A stretch of DNA of 64,000 nt from an uncultured Formosa sp. (GCA_902516685.1 CABXZJ010000002.1:1-64000); one strand, 5' to 3'. Counted from the first letter of the stretch, positions 50,379 through 60,402 are shown. The notes: generated by a model not told the origin, from the sequence alone. Translations and numbers: made by a program.

Positions 50379-50789
50379 ATGTACCCAGCAGAACTAGTAA
50401 AGCCCATGCGCGAACAACTTACCAATGTAGGATTTGATGAATTATTCAATGCGGAAGCAGTAGATGCAGCGTTATCTAAGCCTGGCACAACACTTATTGT
50501 TGTAAACTCCGTATGTGGGTGTGCTGCAGCCAATGCTCGCCCTGGTGTAATTAAAAGCTTAAAAAATGATAAGCGCCCTACACAAAGTGTTACAGTATTT
50601 GCAGGAGTTGACAAAGAAGCGGTGAATAAGGCCCGTGAACACATGATACCCTTTCCGCCAAGTTCTCCCTGCATGGCTTTATTTAAAGACGGTGAATTAG
50701 TTCACATGCTAGAGCGTCACCATATTGAAGGTAGACCTGCCGAGCTAATTTCAGAGAACTTAAAAGATGCTTACAACGAGCATTGTTAG
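50379..50789 (+). CDS. BrxA/BrxB-family bacilliredoxin
   Basis: A 136-aa thioredoxin-like protein with the atypical active site CGC (Cys46-Gly-Cys48 in NSVCGCAAANARPG), diagnostic of the YphP/YqiW (DUF1094) family. In Bacillus these reduce bacillithiol mixed disulfides; whether this organism makes bacillithiol cannot be judged from this window. Single gene with its own promoter element. Confidence 0.92.
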   Translation: MYPAELVKPMREQLTNVGFDELFNAEAVDAALSKPGTTLIVVNSVCGCAAANARPGVIKSLKNDKRPTQSVTVFAGVDKEAVNKAREHMIPFPPSSPCMALFKDGELVHMLERHHIEGRPAELISENLKDAYNEHC

Positions 50790-50849
50790 TGATAAAATCT
50801 TGAAATTTTTAAGGATTTTTAATTTACTACAATAAGGTTTTATACGATA

Positions 50850-52208
50850 TTAAAAAAAATCAAGTAACTCTTCTATTTTAGAAATTAAGTGAATTTGAAT
50901 ATTTTTAGGCTTCAAATTAAACTTATTATGTTTAGCTATAAAAATGGCTTCAAAACCTAACTTCTCTGCTTCTGTAATTCTTTTTTCAACTCGCTGAACT
51001 GGACGAATTTCGCCAGACAAACCAATCTCCCCTGCAAAACAATAATTTTGAGTCAAAATAGCATCATTGTTTGATGATAAAATAGCCGCTACAACCGCCA
51101 AATCAATTGCGGGATCATTTACATTTATTCCTCCAGTAATATTTAAAAATACATCTTTGGCTGCTAATTTAAAACCTGCTCGTTTTTCAAGTACCGCTAA
51201 TAACATGTTCAGTCTCTTTGCATTAAATCCGGTAGCGCTTCTTTGGGGTGTCCCATATACTGCTGAACTCACCAATGCTTGAACTTCAACTAACAATGGC
51301 CTTACACCTTCTAACGTAACTGCTATAGCGTTCCCAGAGAGAGGGCTGTCTTTTTCGGATATTAAAATTTGAGATGGGTTCTTAACCTCCTTTAGACCAT
51401 CTCCTTGCATTTCATAAATACCTAACTCATGAGTCGAGCCAAAACGATTTTTATGAGCTCTTAAAATCCTAAAAACATGATTACGATCTCCTTCAAATTG
51501 CAAAACCGTATCTACCATATGTTCTAAAATCTTTGGTCCAGCTATACTTCCATCCTTAGTAATATGGCCTATTAGAATTATTGGAGTAGCCGTTTCCTTT
51601 GAAAATTTCATTAACTCCGATGTCGTCTGTTTTATCTGTGAAACACTACCGGAAGAGGCTTCTAAAAAATCACTTTGAAGAGTTTGAATTGAATCCACCA
51701 CAATAATTTGAGGTTTGATAGTATCAATTTGTCTAAAAATCTTTTGTGTATTAGTTTCAGTTAAAATATAACAATGTTCACTGTTAAGAGCAATACGTTG
51801 TGCTCTAAGTTTTATTTGCTTTTGACTTTCTTCTCCCGAAATATATAATGTCACATACGGTAATTTTAATGCTATCTGAAGCATCAGAGTGCTTTTTCCT
51901 ATCCCCGGTTCACCACCTAACAAAGTCAAAGATCCGGGAACAATACCTCCACCTAAAACTCTGTTTAGTTCTAAGTCCAATAAATTTAGCCTTGGGGTAT
52001 TAGTTGTGTCAATCTCTGAAATTTTTAAAGGCTTTGCTGCCCTACTTGTATCATTATTTACAGTCGTCTTCCAGTCTCCTTTTTTAGGCTTCTCAATAAC
52101 TTCTTCTTCAATAGTGTTCCATGACTTACAAGAATTACACTGACCTTGCCATTTGGAGTATTGAGCACCACAGCTTTGACAAAAAAATGTTGTTTTTAAC
52201 TTTGCCAT
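50850..52208 (-). CDS. radA: DNA repair protein RadA
   Basis: A 452-aa RecA-related ATPase that helps process recombination intermediates. It has an N-terminal zinc finger (CQSCGAQYSKWQGQCNSC), Walker A GGEPGIGKST near residue 97, the RadA motif KNRFGSTHE near residue 255, and a C-terminal Lon-like domain (FLNITGGINVNDPAIDLAVVAAILSS). Its start overlaps the end of the upstream esterase-like gene by 1 base. Confidence 0.96.
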   Translation of the reverse strand: MAKLKTTFFCQSCGAQYSKWQGQCNSCKSWNTIEEEVIEKPKKGDWKTTVNNDTSRAAKPLKISEIDTTNTPRLNLLDLELNRVLGGGIVPGSLTLLGGEPGIGKSTLMLQIALKLPYVTLYISGEESQKQIKLRAQRIALNSEHCYILTETNTQKIFRQIDTIKPQIIVVDSIQTLQSDFLEASSGSVSQIKQTTSELMKFSKETATPIILIGHITKDGSIAGPKILEHMVDTVLQFEGDRNHVFRILRAHKNRFGSTHELGIYEMQGDGLKEVKNPSQILISEKDSPLSGNAIAVTLEGVRPLLVEVQALVSSAVYGTPQRSATGFNAKRLNMLLAVLEKRAGFKLAAKDVFLNITGGINVNDPAIDLAVVAAILSSNNDAILTQNYCFAGEIGLSGEIRPVQRVEKRITEAEKLGFEAIFIAKHNKFNLKPKNIQIHLISKIEELLDFF

Positions 52209-53347
52209 TAATAATCATTTTCACGTTTCAAACGTTCTGCCTGGTCTAATAAATCGTCTGTAGTAATACCATCAATTTCGTCGTAAACAAAAGCCTCTTG
52301 ATAAACTTTGATTGCTTTTCTTGGATTATCAGTAGCCTCATAATAACGCCCCATATAATAATTAAACAGTAACGATTTTGGATAATTTTCACGAGCTAAT
52401 TTGGCAAGATCCTTGTATAGCTCTAAATTTTCTTTACTATTAATGGCTGCGTTAATAGCCCTAAAATCATTTAATAAAATTTGTTTTTTTATACCAAAAA
52501 AAGACTCTATCATATCATATTTTTCAATCAAATAATCTACGGGAGAAGACTCTAGTTTCAGTATATTATCCTTGTACTCTGTCCTTGAGATGGGTCGATA
52601 AGTTTTAAAAATATGTTGTAGAGCTTCTGGAATTGAACTAGCAACTAAAGAATAGTGATTATGACCCTCAAAATTTTCAAACTCGTAAAAAAGTGTTTTT
52701 AATTCAATCGACTGTAGCTTTGTGTTTAATTCTTTAATTCCCTCTCTGTTTTCATTATAATCTTCATCAGATGTTGACATGTAGTAGAAAAGAGGTTCCT
52801 TGATTGACATAAATTTCTTTGCAAGATTATCGCTCATGTACGGAGAAAGTGTAGGGCTCATCGCAATATACGCTTGAAAAAGAGGATCCTTTTTGAAACT
52901 AAAAAAATTGATAAAATTAGCGGACTGACCGTGCCCAACAATTACTTTGAAATTACCGATTCTGTAATTTTCAATAATGTAAGGGATCAACTCTGCTCCT
53001 AAAAATTCATAAAATTTGGCTCCGCTCATTATTGGAAAATAATCCTCATCGGAAATCTTAAGATCTTCTGCCCTGTCTTTGTCTTGATTGACTCCAACAA
53101 CTATAGCTTCAGGCATATCGTCCCAATATGAGATAAAATCAACATTCCCCGCTACTGGCTCAAATAAATAATCCCCATCTAAAGTAACAATTAGGGGGTA
53201 AAATTGATCGGTATTTTCAATATAGTTTCTTGGAAGTTGTATTTTTAGTTGTCGCTCTCCGAGCCTATCTGATTCAATGAATTCATATTGAGTCTGTGCG
53301 AGCAAAGTGGCTTTAAAAAATAATATAAACAAGACATAGTACTTCAT
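52208..53347 (-). CDS. Secreted alpha/beta hydrolase-like protein with C-terminal TPR, nucleophile altered
   Basis: A 379-aa protein (start at 53347, MKYYVLFILFFKATLLAQ, a signal peptide; an earlier frame start would lie in the neighbouring gene). An esterase domain of the Fes/IroE-like (putative esterase) group covers residues ~20-270 (YPLIVTLDGDYLFEPVAGN, EFENFEGHNHYSL), followed by a helical TPR-like part (NYYMGRYYEATDNPRKAIKVYQEAF). The expected GHSxxxN elbow reads VGHGQSANF, with Gly in the nucleophile place and a Ser two residues on. It may be inactive or use the shifted Ser. Confidence 0.8.
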   Translation of the reverse strand: MKYYVLFILFFKATLLAQTQYEFIESDRLGERQLKIQLPRNYIENTDQFYPLIVTLDGDYLFEPVAGNVDFISYWDDMPEAIVVGVNQDKDRAEDLKISDEDYFPIMSGAKFYEFLGAELIPYIIENYRIGNFKVIVGHGQSANFINFFSFKKDPLFQAYIAMSPTLSPYMSDNLAKKFMSIKEPLFYYMSTSDEDYNENREGIKELNTKLQSIELKTLFYEFENFEGHNHYSLVASSIPEALQHIFKTYRPISRTEYKDNILKLESSPVDYLIEKYDMIESFFGIKKQILLNDFRAINAAINSKENLELYKDLAKLARENYPKSLLFNYYMGRYYEATDNPRKAIKVYQEAFVYDEIDGITTDDLLDQAERLKRENDY

Positions 53348-53423
53348 AAAACCAGTATTAATATAATATCCACAAGTTAAGTAATTAACTAAAAATAAAG
53401 AAGTTAATACTGAGTTTGTTTTG

Positions 53424-54389
53424 CTAAATTCTTGGACAAAGCTTATTGTAAATTGGCAATAAAATAAGTGACATCCCACCAAAAATAATAACCATTACAG
53501 TATGAGAAGTCCACATAATCCAACCAAAAGCCATACTCGGTGCTTCGGCTATGTTAAAAATTGAAAATGCTGCATACACGGCGACCGGATATGCTCCAAT
53601 ACCCCCATTTGTAACAGCAACACTAAAGCTAGCAGCAATAAAACCTATTAAAAGTGTTGAAAAAGGAAGACTAGAAATATCATCTACTGAGAAAGATGTG
53701 ACATAAAACATTAAGACATACATGGCCCAAATAAATAATGTATGGCCTATAAAAGCCCATTTCTGTTTCATTTTTAAAATGCTCATTAAACCCTCAACAA
53801 ATCCGATAAGAAATAAGCGAATTCGAATAAAAAAAGGATGATTTCCTTTTTTTATAATTTGATAAAAACAATAAAATAAAAATAATGCTAAAGGGGATAA
53901 AATCAACAACTCATCTTTAAAGCTAATATTTTGAAACAAAAAATTATATATAACATCAAATTGCCATATAAGGGTAACTATAACAATAAACAGCATAACA
54001 AAAATATCAGCAACTCGTTCAGCTACAATCGTTCCAAAACCTTTTTCAAAGGGTACTTTTTCGTAATTAGTCAATATTGTAGCTCGCGAAACCTCACCGG
54101 CTCTTGGTATAGTATAGTTAATTAAATACCCTGAGAAAACGGCCATTACGCTATTAGCTAACCTTAGCTTGTATCCCATTGGGTTTATCATAAATTTCCA
54201 TCTGTAAGCTCTAGACAAGTGACTTAAAGCACCCAAAAAAGCGCCTAGCCCAATCCAGATATAATTTGCGTCAAGAAAATAAGCTGCCAATAATGAAAAT
54301 GAAATCTTATTTAATGAATACCAAACCAAAATACCACCTAGAAAAATAGGCAAGGCAATTTTTAGTAATGATTTAACAGATTTATTCAA
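53424..54389 (-). CDS. YbhN/AglD-type integral membrane protein (lysylphosphatidylglycerol synthase TM region family)
   Basis: A 321-aa protein with about eight helices. The family motif is visible as RAYRWKFMINPMGYKL and the core SGYLINYTIPRAGEVSRATILTNYE (around residue 90), then GTIVAERVADIFVMLF. These proteins belong to the flippase-like UPF0104 superfamily; some move lipids. The precise role is unknown. It lies 5 bases downstream of panD on the same strand. Confidence 0.88.
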   Translation of the reverse strand: MNKSVKSLLKIALPIFLGGILVWYSLNKISFSLLAAYFLDANYIWIGLGAFLGALSHLSRAYRWKFMINPMGYKLRLANSVMAVFSGYLINYTIPRAGEVSRATILTNYEKVPFEKGFGTIVAERVADIFVMLFIVIVTLIWQFDVIYNFLFQNISFKDELLILSPLALFLFYCFYQIIKKGNHPFFIRIRLFLIGFVEGLMSILKMKQKWAFIGHTLFIWAMYVLMFYVTSFSVDDISSLPFSTLLIGFIAASFSVAVTNGGIGAYPVAVYAAFSIFNIAEAPSMAFGWIMWTSHTVMVIIFGGMSLILLPIYNKLCPRI

Positions 54390-54394
54390 GATGT

Positions 54395-54745
54395 TTATTT
54401 CAAAAGGTTGGTGGCTTCGTCTGGAAAAACCAATGAAGGTTTGAATACTTTAGCAGATTCAATACTCATGCTAGCATATGTTATGAGAATCAAAACATCA
54501 CCAACACTTACCTTATGCGCAGCAGCTCCATTTAAAGTGATTTCACCAGAATTTCTAGGCCCAGGTATCACATAGGTTTCTAAACGCTCTCCATTATTGT
54601 TGTTTACTACTTGTATTTTTTCACCCTGAATAATATTGGCAGCATCCATAAGGTCTTCATCAATAGTTATACTACCAATATAATTTAAATCTGCCCCAGT
54701 TACTTTAACACGATGGATTTTAGATTTGACAACTTGTATTTGCAT
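54395..54745 (-). CDS. panD: Aspartate 1-decarboxylase
   Basis: Makes beta-alanine from aspartate for pantothenate synthesis. It is a 116-aa pyruvoyl enzyme with the self-cleavage site Gly24-Ser25 in NYIGSITID and conserved later segments ([24 protein letters not shown] split over the active site). It lies directly downstream of panC, which uses its product. Confidence 0.95.
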   Translation of the reverse strand: MQIQVVKSKIHRVKVTGADLNYIGSITIDEDLMDAANIIQGEKIQVVNNNNGERLETYVIPGPRNSGEITLNGAAAHKVSVGDVLILITYASMSIESAKVFKPSLVFPDEATNLLK

Positions 54746-54758
54746 GGCTCAAAGGTAA

Positions 54759-55610
54759 TTAATTTAGTGCGATATTATCAATTAATCGGACATTGCGAAT
54801 GTAGCCTGAAATAAAAGCTCGGTATTTTTTTGAGTGGTTAACCGAAGTGGCTATTTCTAAATTCAATGAATCTGTAATCTCAAAATATTCTATATTAAAA
54901 AGAGTGTCATTCTCAAATTCATTTAAGACCCATTTTTTTATGATTTCCAAAGAAGATTCTTTAAACTTTTCTTTAACTATTTTTAAAACATTATAAATTT
55001 TTGAAGCATACTGTATTTCAGCTTTAGTAAGAAGACTATTTCTTGAGCTCATCGCTAATCCGTTGGTTTCTCTAAAAATGGGACAGCTCACGATCAGAGT
55101 GCGAGCCCCCATTGCAATTACAAGTTTTTTTATAATAAGTAATTGTTGATAATCCTTTTCCCCAAAGTACGCTTTATCAGGTCGTATAATTTTTAAAAGC
55201 TTCTTAACCACAGTAGCAACTCCTTCAAAGTGCCCTGGTCTAAATTTTCCCTCTAATTTATTTTCTAGACTACCGAAACTAAACTTTTCTTTTTTAGTTC
55301 TGGCCCCATAAATTTCTTTATTATCGGGAGTAAATAAAACAACTTTATCTTCGTTAAGTGAACACAATATATTTATGTCCTTTTTTAAGTTTTTAGGATA
55401 TTTATTTAGATCGTTTTTTTTATCAAACTGTGTTGGATTTACATAAATACTAACAATTACAATATTATTTTCTTTACATGCTTTTTTTATCAATGAAACA
55501 TGCCCCCTATGTAGTGCTCCCATTGTAGGTACAAACCCAAAACTAGAGGTTGATGTTTTTAAAGGTTCCAAAAAATTAGAGACCTCTTTAGCTGTAGTGA
55601 AAATTTTCAT
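54759..55610 (-). CDS. panC: Pantoate--beta-alanine ligase
   Basis: Joins pantoate and beta-alanine using ATP. It is 283 aa, with the HIGH-like nucleotide motif VPTMGALHRGH at residues ~28-38, then GHFEGVATVVKKLLKIIRPDKAYFGEKDYQQL and MSSRNSLLT. It forms an operon with panD (13-bp gap) and is divergent from the glycogen synthase-like gene. Confidence 0.96.
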   Translation of the reverse strand: MKIFTTAKEVSNFLEPLKTSTSSFGFVPTMGALHRGHVSLIKKACKENNIVIVSIYVNPTQFDKKNDLNKYPKNLKKDINILCSLNEDKVVLFTPDNKEIYGARTKKEKFSFGSLENKLEGKFRPGHFEGVATVVKKLLKIIRPDKAYFGEKDYQQLLIIKKLVIAMGARTLIVSCPIFRETNGLAMSSRNSLLTKAEIQYASKIYNVLKIVKEKFKESSLEIIKKWVLNEFENDTLFNIEYFEITDSLNLEIATSVNHSKKYRAFISGYIRNVRLIDNIALN

Positions 55611-55669
55611 TCAAAAAAAATAACCGATTGCAAACATAAGGTATTACTGTTAATCTGCATAAAATTTTG

Positions 55670-55677
55670 TATTTTTG
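55670..55677 (+). promoter_or_regulatory. -7 promoter element of the glycogen synthase-like gene
   Basis: TATTTTTG (TAnnTTTG) 38 bases before the ATG at 55715. Confidence 0.5.
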
Positions 55678-55714
55678 CAAAGTTTTTATTGTGAAAACCA
55701 AAGACCCTAATTTT

Positions 55715-56524
55715 ATGAAAGACAAAAGAATATTGTACGTGTCATCTGAAGTAATTCCCTATTTACCAGAAACTGAGATTTCTTCCATGTCCTTTGAAGC
55801 TCCAAGAATGGTTAATAAACAGGGTGGGCAAATTCGCATATTTATGCCTCGTTATGGGAATATTAATGAGCGTCGACACCAATTGCATGAGGTAATTAGA
55901 CTTTCAGGAATTAACTTAGTTATAAATGACTTAGATATGCCACTCATAATAAAAGTTGCATCTATACCGAAAGAAAGAATTCAAGTTTATTTTATAGACA
56001 ATGAAGATTATTTTAAACGAAAGGCAACCTTGACAGATGAAAATGGCGAATTATTCAAAGATAATGATGAACGCGCAATTTTTTTTGCTAAGGGAGTTAT
56101 TGAAACTGTGAAAAAATTAAATTGGTCTCCTGACATTATTCACGTTCATGGCTGGCTAGCTTCTCTATTACCAATGTATCTGAGAGAATATTACAAAGAC
56201 GAGCCTTTATTTAAAGAAAGTAAAGTTATAACCTCAGTTTATGAGCAAAGTTTTGATGAATCTCTCAATAAAGAGTTAATCGATAAAGTTAAATTCGACG
56301 AAATTAATGACGACCATCTTCAAAATTTAAAGGTTCCTAATTATGTCAATTTGATAAAAACAGCTATTGATTTTTCTGATGGTTTGATTAAGGGTTCAGA
56401 AAAACTCCCAGAAGAACTGGACAACTATATAGCGAAAAGCGAAAAGCCTGTTTTAGAATATCAATACCCTGAAGCTTTTTCAGAGGCATACACGGAGTTC
56501 TACGATAATCAATTTTTAAATTAG
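55715..56524 (+). CDS. Stand-alone glycogen/starch synthase N-domain (GT5-like)
   Basis: A 269-aa protein with start at 55715 (MKDKRILYVSSEVIPYLPE). It resembles the N-terminal half of glycogen synthase (RILYVSSEVIPY, QIRIFMPRYGNINERR, PDIIHVHGWLASLLPMYL), but the ADP-glucose loop (normally K-x-G-G-L-x-D) reads NKQGGQIRI, and the C-terminal half is missing. It is followed 17 bases later by the DUF4270 lipoprotein gene and divergent from panC. Such short forms occur in Bacteroidota; glycogen synthesis is doubtful. Confidence 0.82.
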   Translation: MKDKRILYVSSEVIPYLPETEISSMSFEAPRMVNKQGGQIRIFMPRYGNINERRHQLHEVIRLSGINLVINDLDMPLIIKVASIPKERIQVYFIDNEDYFKRKATLTDENGELFKDNDERAIFFAKGVIETVKKLNWSPDIIHVHGWLASLLPMYLREYYKDEPLFKESKVITSVYEQSFDESLNKELIDKVKFDEINDDHLQNLKVPNYVNLIKTAIDFSDGLIKGSEKLPEELDNYIAKSEKPVLEYQYPEAFSEAYTEFYDNQFLN

Positions 56525-56540
56525 TCCTAGAAAAAATTCA

Positions 56541-58202
56541 ATGAAAAAAAATTATAGTTCCTTTATAAAAGGATTTGTTTTCATTTCAGTTTTAAATTTC
56601 ACTTGTTCTTGTAACGAAGATTATACAGAAATTGGTGCTGATGTTGTAAATAACCAAGACATTTTAATACAAAATCAGTCTTATCCTGCAAAAACCTATA
56701 ACAAGCGCATTATGCCGTTTCAATCAAATGGTTTGCCAGGCTATCTTTTGGGGCATTATAACGACCCAAATTTTGGATCTACAAATTCTCATTTCTTAGG
56801 ACAATTAACCCCAAGTACATATAACCCTGATTTTGGCGACAACACTGTGTTAGATTCAGTAGTTCTAACCATTCCATATTTTAGCAGCGTTGGTGACGGC
56901 GTGAATATTTTAGACTCGTTGTATGGGGACAGCTCAATTAATTTATCTATACATAAAAATAATTTCTTTCTTAGAAATTTCGATCCTGGAAGTGATTTAG
57001 ATGAATCACAAGCTTATTATTCGAATGGGACAATGAGTTCGCTGGAAACATTAAATAATATTGACTTAGAAGGTCAATTAATATATTCTGATTCTGAATT
57101 CATACCTAATAATAATGACATTACTCTAGTTACAAGAGATGAAGATGGTGAAATTCTTACCTCAGAAACCCTAAGCCCAAGTCTAAGAATTAAATTGGAA
57201 GATAATTTACCTGATAACTTTTGGGAAAATTTAATTTTTGATAAAGAAGGGAGTGATGAATTAAGTAGTGCAAATGCCTTTTATAATTACTTCAGAGGGT
57301 TGTATTTTAAAGTTGAATCTAATTCTACTGGTAATGGAAGTTTAGTTCAAATGGACTTTGGCTCAGCCAATGCGCATTTAAAGCTACATTACACATATGA
57401 AACTACTATAACCACATCTGATCAATCAACTGGTGAAACAACTGACGAAATAACTGAAAGACAAGGAAGTTACGACCTAAGATTTGCTGGAAACAATATT
57501 ACAATATTTGATAATAATTTCTCATCCTCTTTTTTGGATATCATCAATAATGCGAATGAAAATGAAGGGGATCAACAAATTTATCTTAAAGGCGGCGAGG
57601 GGTCTATGGCTGTTGTTGAACTCTTTTCACAGGACGAAGACGGAAATGATTTTGATGATTTTATTTCTGACTTTAGAGATATACTTAATGAAGGGGAGCC
57701 CGATGAAGAGCGAGTCATCAAGCGTTTAATTAACGAGGCTTACTTAGAGTTTTATATTGATGAAGATGCTATGCAGGCAGACTCAGACTACCCTAACAGA
57801 ATATACATTCATGATCTTGAGAACAATATTCCTTTGATAGATTATTTTGAAGACCCTACAGTAAATACAACTACTTCTGATTCTAAATTCTATCACTTAG
57901 TGCCTTTAACCGCGGAAACTGACGAGGAAGGAAATGAACACAAAAAATATAAAGTTCGTCTAACCAAGCACTTAAAAAACATTATAATAAGTGATTTTAC
58001 CAATCTAAAATTAGGACTCTTTGTTTCTTCTAATGTTGGGGCAACCAATCCACAAAAACTTCTAGATTATGATAGCTTGATTAAGGGCATTCCGTCAGGT
58101 TCTGTTTTATCTCCAAAAGGAATTGTTCTTCATGGAAGTAATTCAGATAATGCTATTAAAAGAGTTGAACTCGAAGTGTACTATACCCAGATAAATAATT
58201 AA
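56541..58202 (+). CDS. DUF4270 domain lipoprotein
   Basis: A 553-aa outer membrane or periplasmic lipoprotein (signal ending FTCSC) with the DUF4270 opening (DYTEIGADVVNNQDILIQ, then LLGHYNDPNFGSTNSHFLGQL). It is beta-rich and acidic. The function is unknown, but the gene is conserved in Bacteroidota. It follows the synthase-like gene by 17 bases and precedes glmS by 6, so the three may be one operon. Confidence 0.88.
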   Translation: MKKNYSSFIKGFVFISVLNFTCSCNEDYTEIGADVVNNQDILIQNQSYPAKTYNKRIMPFQSNGLPGYLLGHYNDPNFGSTNSHFLGQLTPSTYNPDFGDNTVLDSVVLTIPYFSSVGDGVNILDSLYGDSSINLSIHKNNFFLRNFDPGSDLDESQAYYSNGTMSSLETLNNIDLEGQLIYSDSEFIPNNNDITLVTRDEDGEILTSETLSPSLRIKLEDNLPDNFWENLIFDKEGSDELSSANAFYNYFRGLYFKVESNSTGNGSLVQMDFGSANAHLKLHYTYETTITTSDQSTGETTDEITERQGSYDLRFAGNNITIFDNNFSSSFLDIINNANENEGDQQIYLKGGEGSMAVVELFSQDEDGNDFDDFISDFRDILNEGEPDEERVIKRLINEAYLEFYIDEDAMQADSDYPNRIYIHDLENNIPLIDYFEDPTVNTTTSDSKFYHLVPLTAETDEEGNEHKKYKVRLTKHLKNIIISDFTNLKLGLFVSSNVGATNPQKLLDYDSLIKGIPSGSVLSPKGIVLHGSNSDNAIKRVELEVYYTQINN

Positions 58203-58207
58203 ATCTT

Positions 58208-60055
58208 ATGTGTGGAATTGTTGGTTATATAGGACATAGAGATGCTCAATCAATTATTCTAAAAGGGCTTCAGCGCTTAGAATACAGAGGATATGATAGT
58301 GCAGGAATTGCACTTTTTGATGGGAAAAATATAAGCATTACTAAGACTAAAGGGAAAGTTTCTGATTTAGACAACAAAATAAATAATTTAAAATTTAAGG
58401 GGAGTCAGATTGGAATTGGTCACACCAGATGGGCCACGCACGGAATACCGAACGATGTAAACTCACACCCTCACTGTTCTAGTTCTGGAGAAATTGTTCT
58501 GATTCATAATGGAATTATTGAAAATTATGCAGCAATTAAAACAGAGCTCATAAATAGAGGATATAGCTTTAAATCCGAAACAGATACGGAAGTACTTGTA
58601 AATCTTATTGAAGATATTCAAAAAAGCGGAAACTATATGTTGGGGAAAGCAGTGCAGATTGCTCTAAATCAAGTCGTTGGAGCTTATGCTATCGCTGTTT
58701 TCGATATAAAGAAACCTAACGAAATTATTGTTGCTAAGCTGGGCAGTCCACTTGCCATTGGAGTTGGAAAAGATGAGTTTTTTGTAGCTAGTGATGCTTC
58801 TCCATTTATAGAGTATACTAATAATGCTGTGTATCTAGAAGATGAAGAAATGGCTATTATCAGACTTCATAAAGAAGCTAGATATCGAAAAATTAAAAGC
58901 GATATTCTTTTCGACCCTTACATACAAAAGCTTAAACTAAATATTGAACAAATAGAGAAAGGTGGCTATGATCACTTTATGCTTAAAGAAATCTTTGAAC
59001 AACCCAAGGCTATTGTGGACACATACAGAGGACGCTTAAGTGTTAATCAGGGACTTATAAAGATGGCTGGTGTTGAAGATTATATTGAAAAGTTCCTGAG
59101 TTCTGAAAAAATCACTGTAGTAGCGTGTGGCACATCATGGCACGCTGGCTTGGTTGGGGAATATATATTTGAAACTCTAGCAAGGATTCCTGTTGAGGTT
59201 GAATATGCCTCAGAGTTTAGGTACAGAGATCCAATTATCACAAAAAAAGATATTGTTATTGCTATATCACAATCTGGTGAAACTGCTGACACTCTTGCCG
59301 CAATAAAGCTTGCTAAAAAACACGGTACATTCGTTTTTGGTATATGTAATGTTGTCGGATCATCTATCTCAAGAGAGACTGATGCTGGGGCCTATACTCA
59401 TGCAGGGCCAGAAATTGGCGTAGCTTCTACCAAAGCTTTTACGACTCAAATTACACTTCTAACTATAATTGCTTTGAGATTAGCAAAAGCTAAAGGGACA
59501 ATTTCACAGACTAATTACAAAAAGTATTTAGTTGAACTTGAAAATATTCCATCAAAAATTGAAAAAGTTTTAGAGGCAAATCCAAAAGTTGAAGAAATTG
59601 CTAAAATCTACAAAGACGCTCCAAATTTTTTATACCTCGGAAGAGGGTTTAATTTCCCCGTAGCACTAGAAGGAGCGCTAAAACTAAAAGAAATATCATA
59701 TATTCATGCAGAGGGTTATCCTGCAGCCGAAATGAAGCATGGTCCAATAGCTCTTATTGATGAAAATATGCCTATTGTTGTGATTGCTACTAAATATGGC
59801 CATTACGAAAAAATCGTTAGCAATATACGAGAGATTAAATCTAGAAAAGGTAAAGTAATTGGTATTGTTACCGAGGGTGATACTCATGTAAAAGAAATAG
59901 CTGATCATGTAATTGAAGTTCCAATAAGCTCAGAGCTATTATCTCCTCTACTTACCACTATACCCTTGCAACTTTTATCCTATTACATTGCTGTTTTACT
60001 AGACAAAAACGTGGATCAGCCTAGGAATTTAGCCAAGTCTGTCACAGTGGAGTAA
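58208..60055 (+). CDS. glmS: Glutamine--fructose-6-phosphate aminotransferase (isomerizing)
   Basis: Makes glucosamine-6-phosphate for cell-wall precursors. It is 615 aa, with an N-terminal glutaminase domain whose nucleophile Cys2 follows the initiator Met (MCGIVGYIGH), then two SIS isomerase domains (VACGTSWHAGLVGEYIFE, AISQSGETADTLAAIK, SSELLSPLLTTIPLQLLSYY). It ends in the usual KSVTVE. A small insertion of recombinase-like and regulator genes follows. Confidence 0.97.
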   Translation: MCGIVGYIGHRDAQSIILKGLQRLEYRGYDSAGIALFDGKNISITKTKGKVSDLDNKINNLKFKGSQIGIGHTRWATHGIPNDVNSHPHCSSSGEIVLIHNGIIENYAAIKTELINRGYSFKSETDTEVLVNLIEDIQKSGNYMLGKAVQIALNQVVGAYAIAVFDIKKPNEIIVAKLGSPLAIGVGKDEFFVASDASPFIEYTNNAVYLEDEEMAIIRLHKEARYRKIKSDILFDPYIQKLKLNIEQIEKGGYDHFMLKEIFEQPKAIVDTYRGRLSVNQGLIKMAGVEDYIEKFLSSEKITVVACGTSWHAGLVGEYIFETLARIPVEVEYASEFRYRDPIITKKDIVIAISQSGETADTLAAIKLAKKHGTFVFGICNVVGSSISRETDAGAYTHAGPEIGVASTKAFTTQITLLTIIALRLAKAKGTISQTNYKKYLVELENIPSKIEKVLEANPKVEEIAKIYKDAPNFLYLGRGFNFPVALEGALKLKEISYIHAEGYPAAEMKHGPIALIDENMPIVVIATKYGHYEKIVSNIREIKSRKGKVIGIVTEGDTHVKEIADHVIEVPISSELLSPLLTTIPLQLLSYYIAVLLDKNVDQPRNLAKSVTVE

Positions 60056-60126
60056 CATTACGGGGTGGTTATTCTTTCCCCTCAAACCTTATTGTAAGAT
60101 TCTCATTTTCAATTACTACCACCAAA

Positions 60127-60402
60127 TTGTGGGAATCAAATTATAGTGAATACCAACAATACCTTTACGATAGAATTTGTAAGTATAAAGAGGATTTTCT
60201 TACCCCTATCGGTTACAGAAAGATTTCTAAAATATTCAATGATGAAGGTTTGAAAACCCCTCGAAATACTGAATTTACCAACTCAAAAGTACATTCTATG
60301 TACAAAAAAGTTAAGATTAGAGAAGAAAGAGTCAAGAGAAAAGATATTGTTAAAGTTTACAATCTTACAATTGAGGAAATTAGTAATTCAAAACTATCTT
60401 AA
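60127..60402 (+). CDS. Recombinase-domain-like small protein
   Basis: A 91-aa frame beginning at TTG (no ATG); the frame is open upstream to about 60063. The segment FLTPIGYRKISKIFNDEGLKT followed by PRNTEFTNSKVHSMYKK resembles the recombinase domain found in serine recombinases (GyrkIakiLNeeG..TprG..w....v..il). The end is basic. No catalytic domain is present, so it is a fragment or a DNA-binding relic. It is convergent with the broken HTH gene with a 4-base overlap. Confidence 0.5.
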   Translation: MWESNYSEYQQYLYDRICKYKEDFLTPIGYRKISKIFNDEGLKTPRNTEFTNSKVHSMYKKVKIREERVKRKDIVKVYNLTIEEISNSKLS

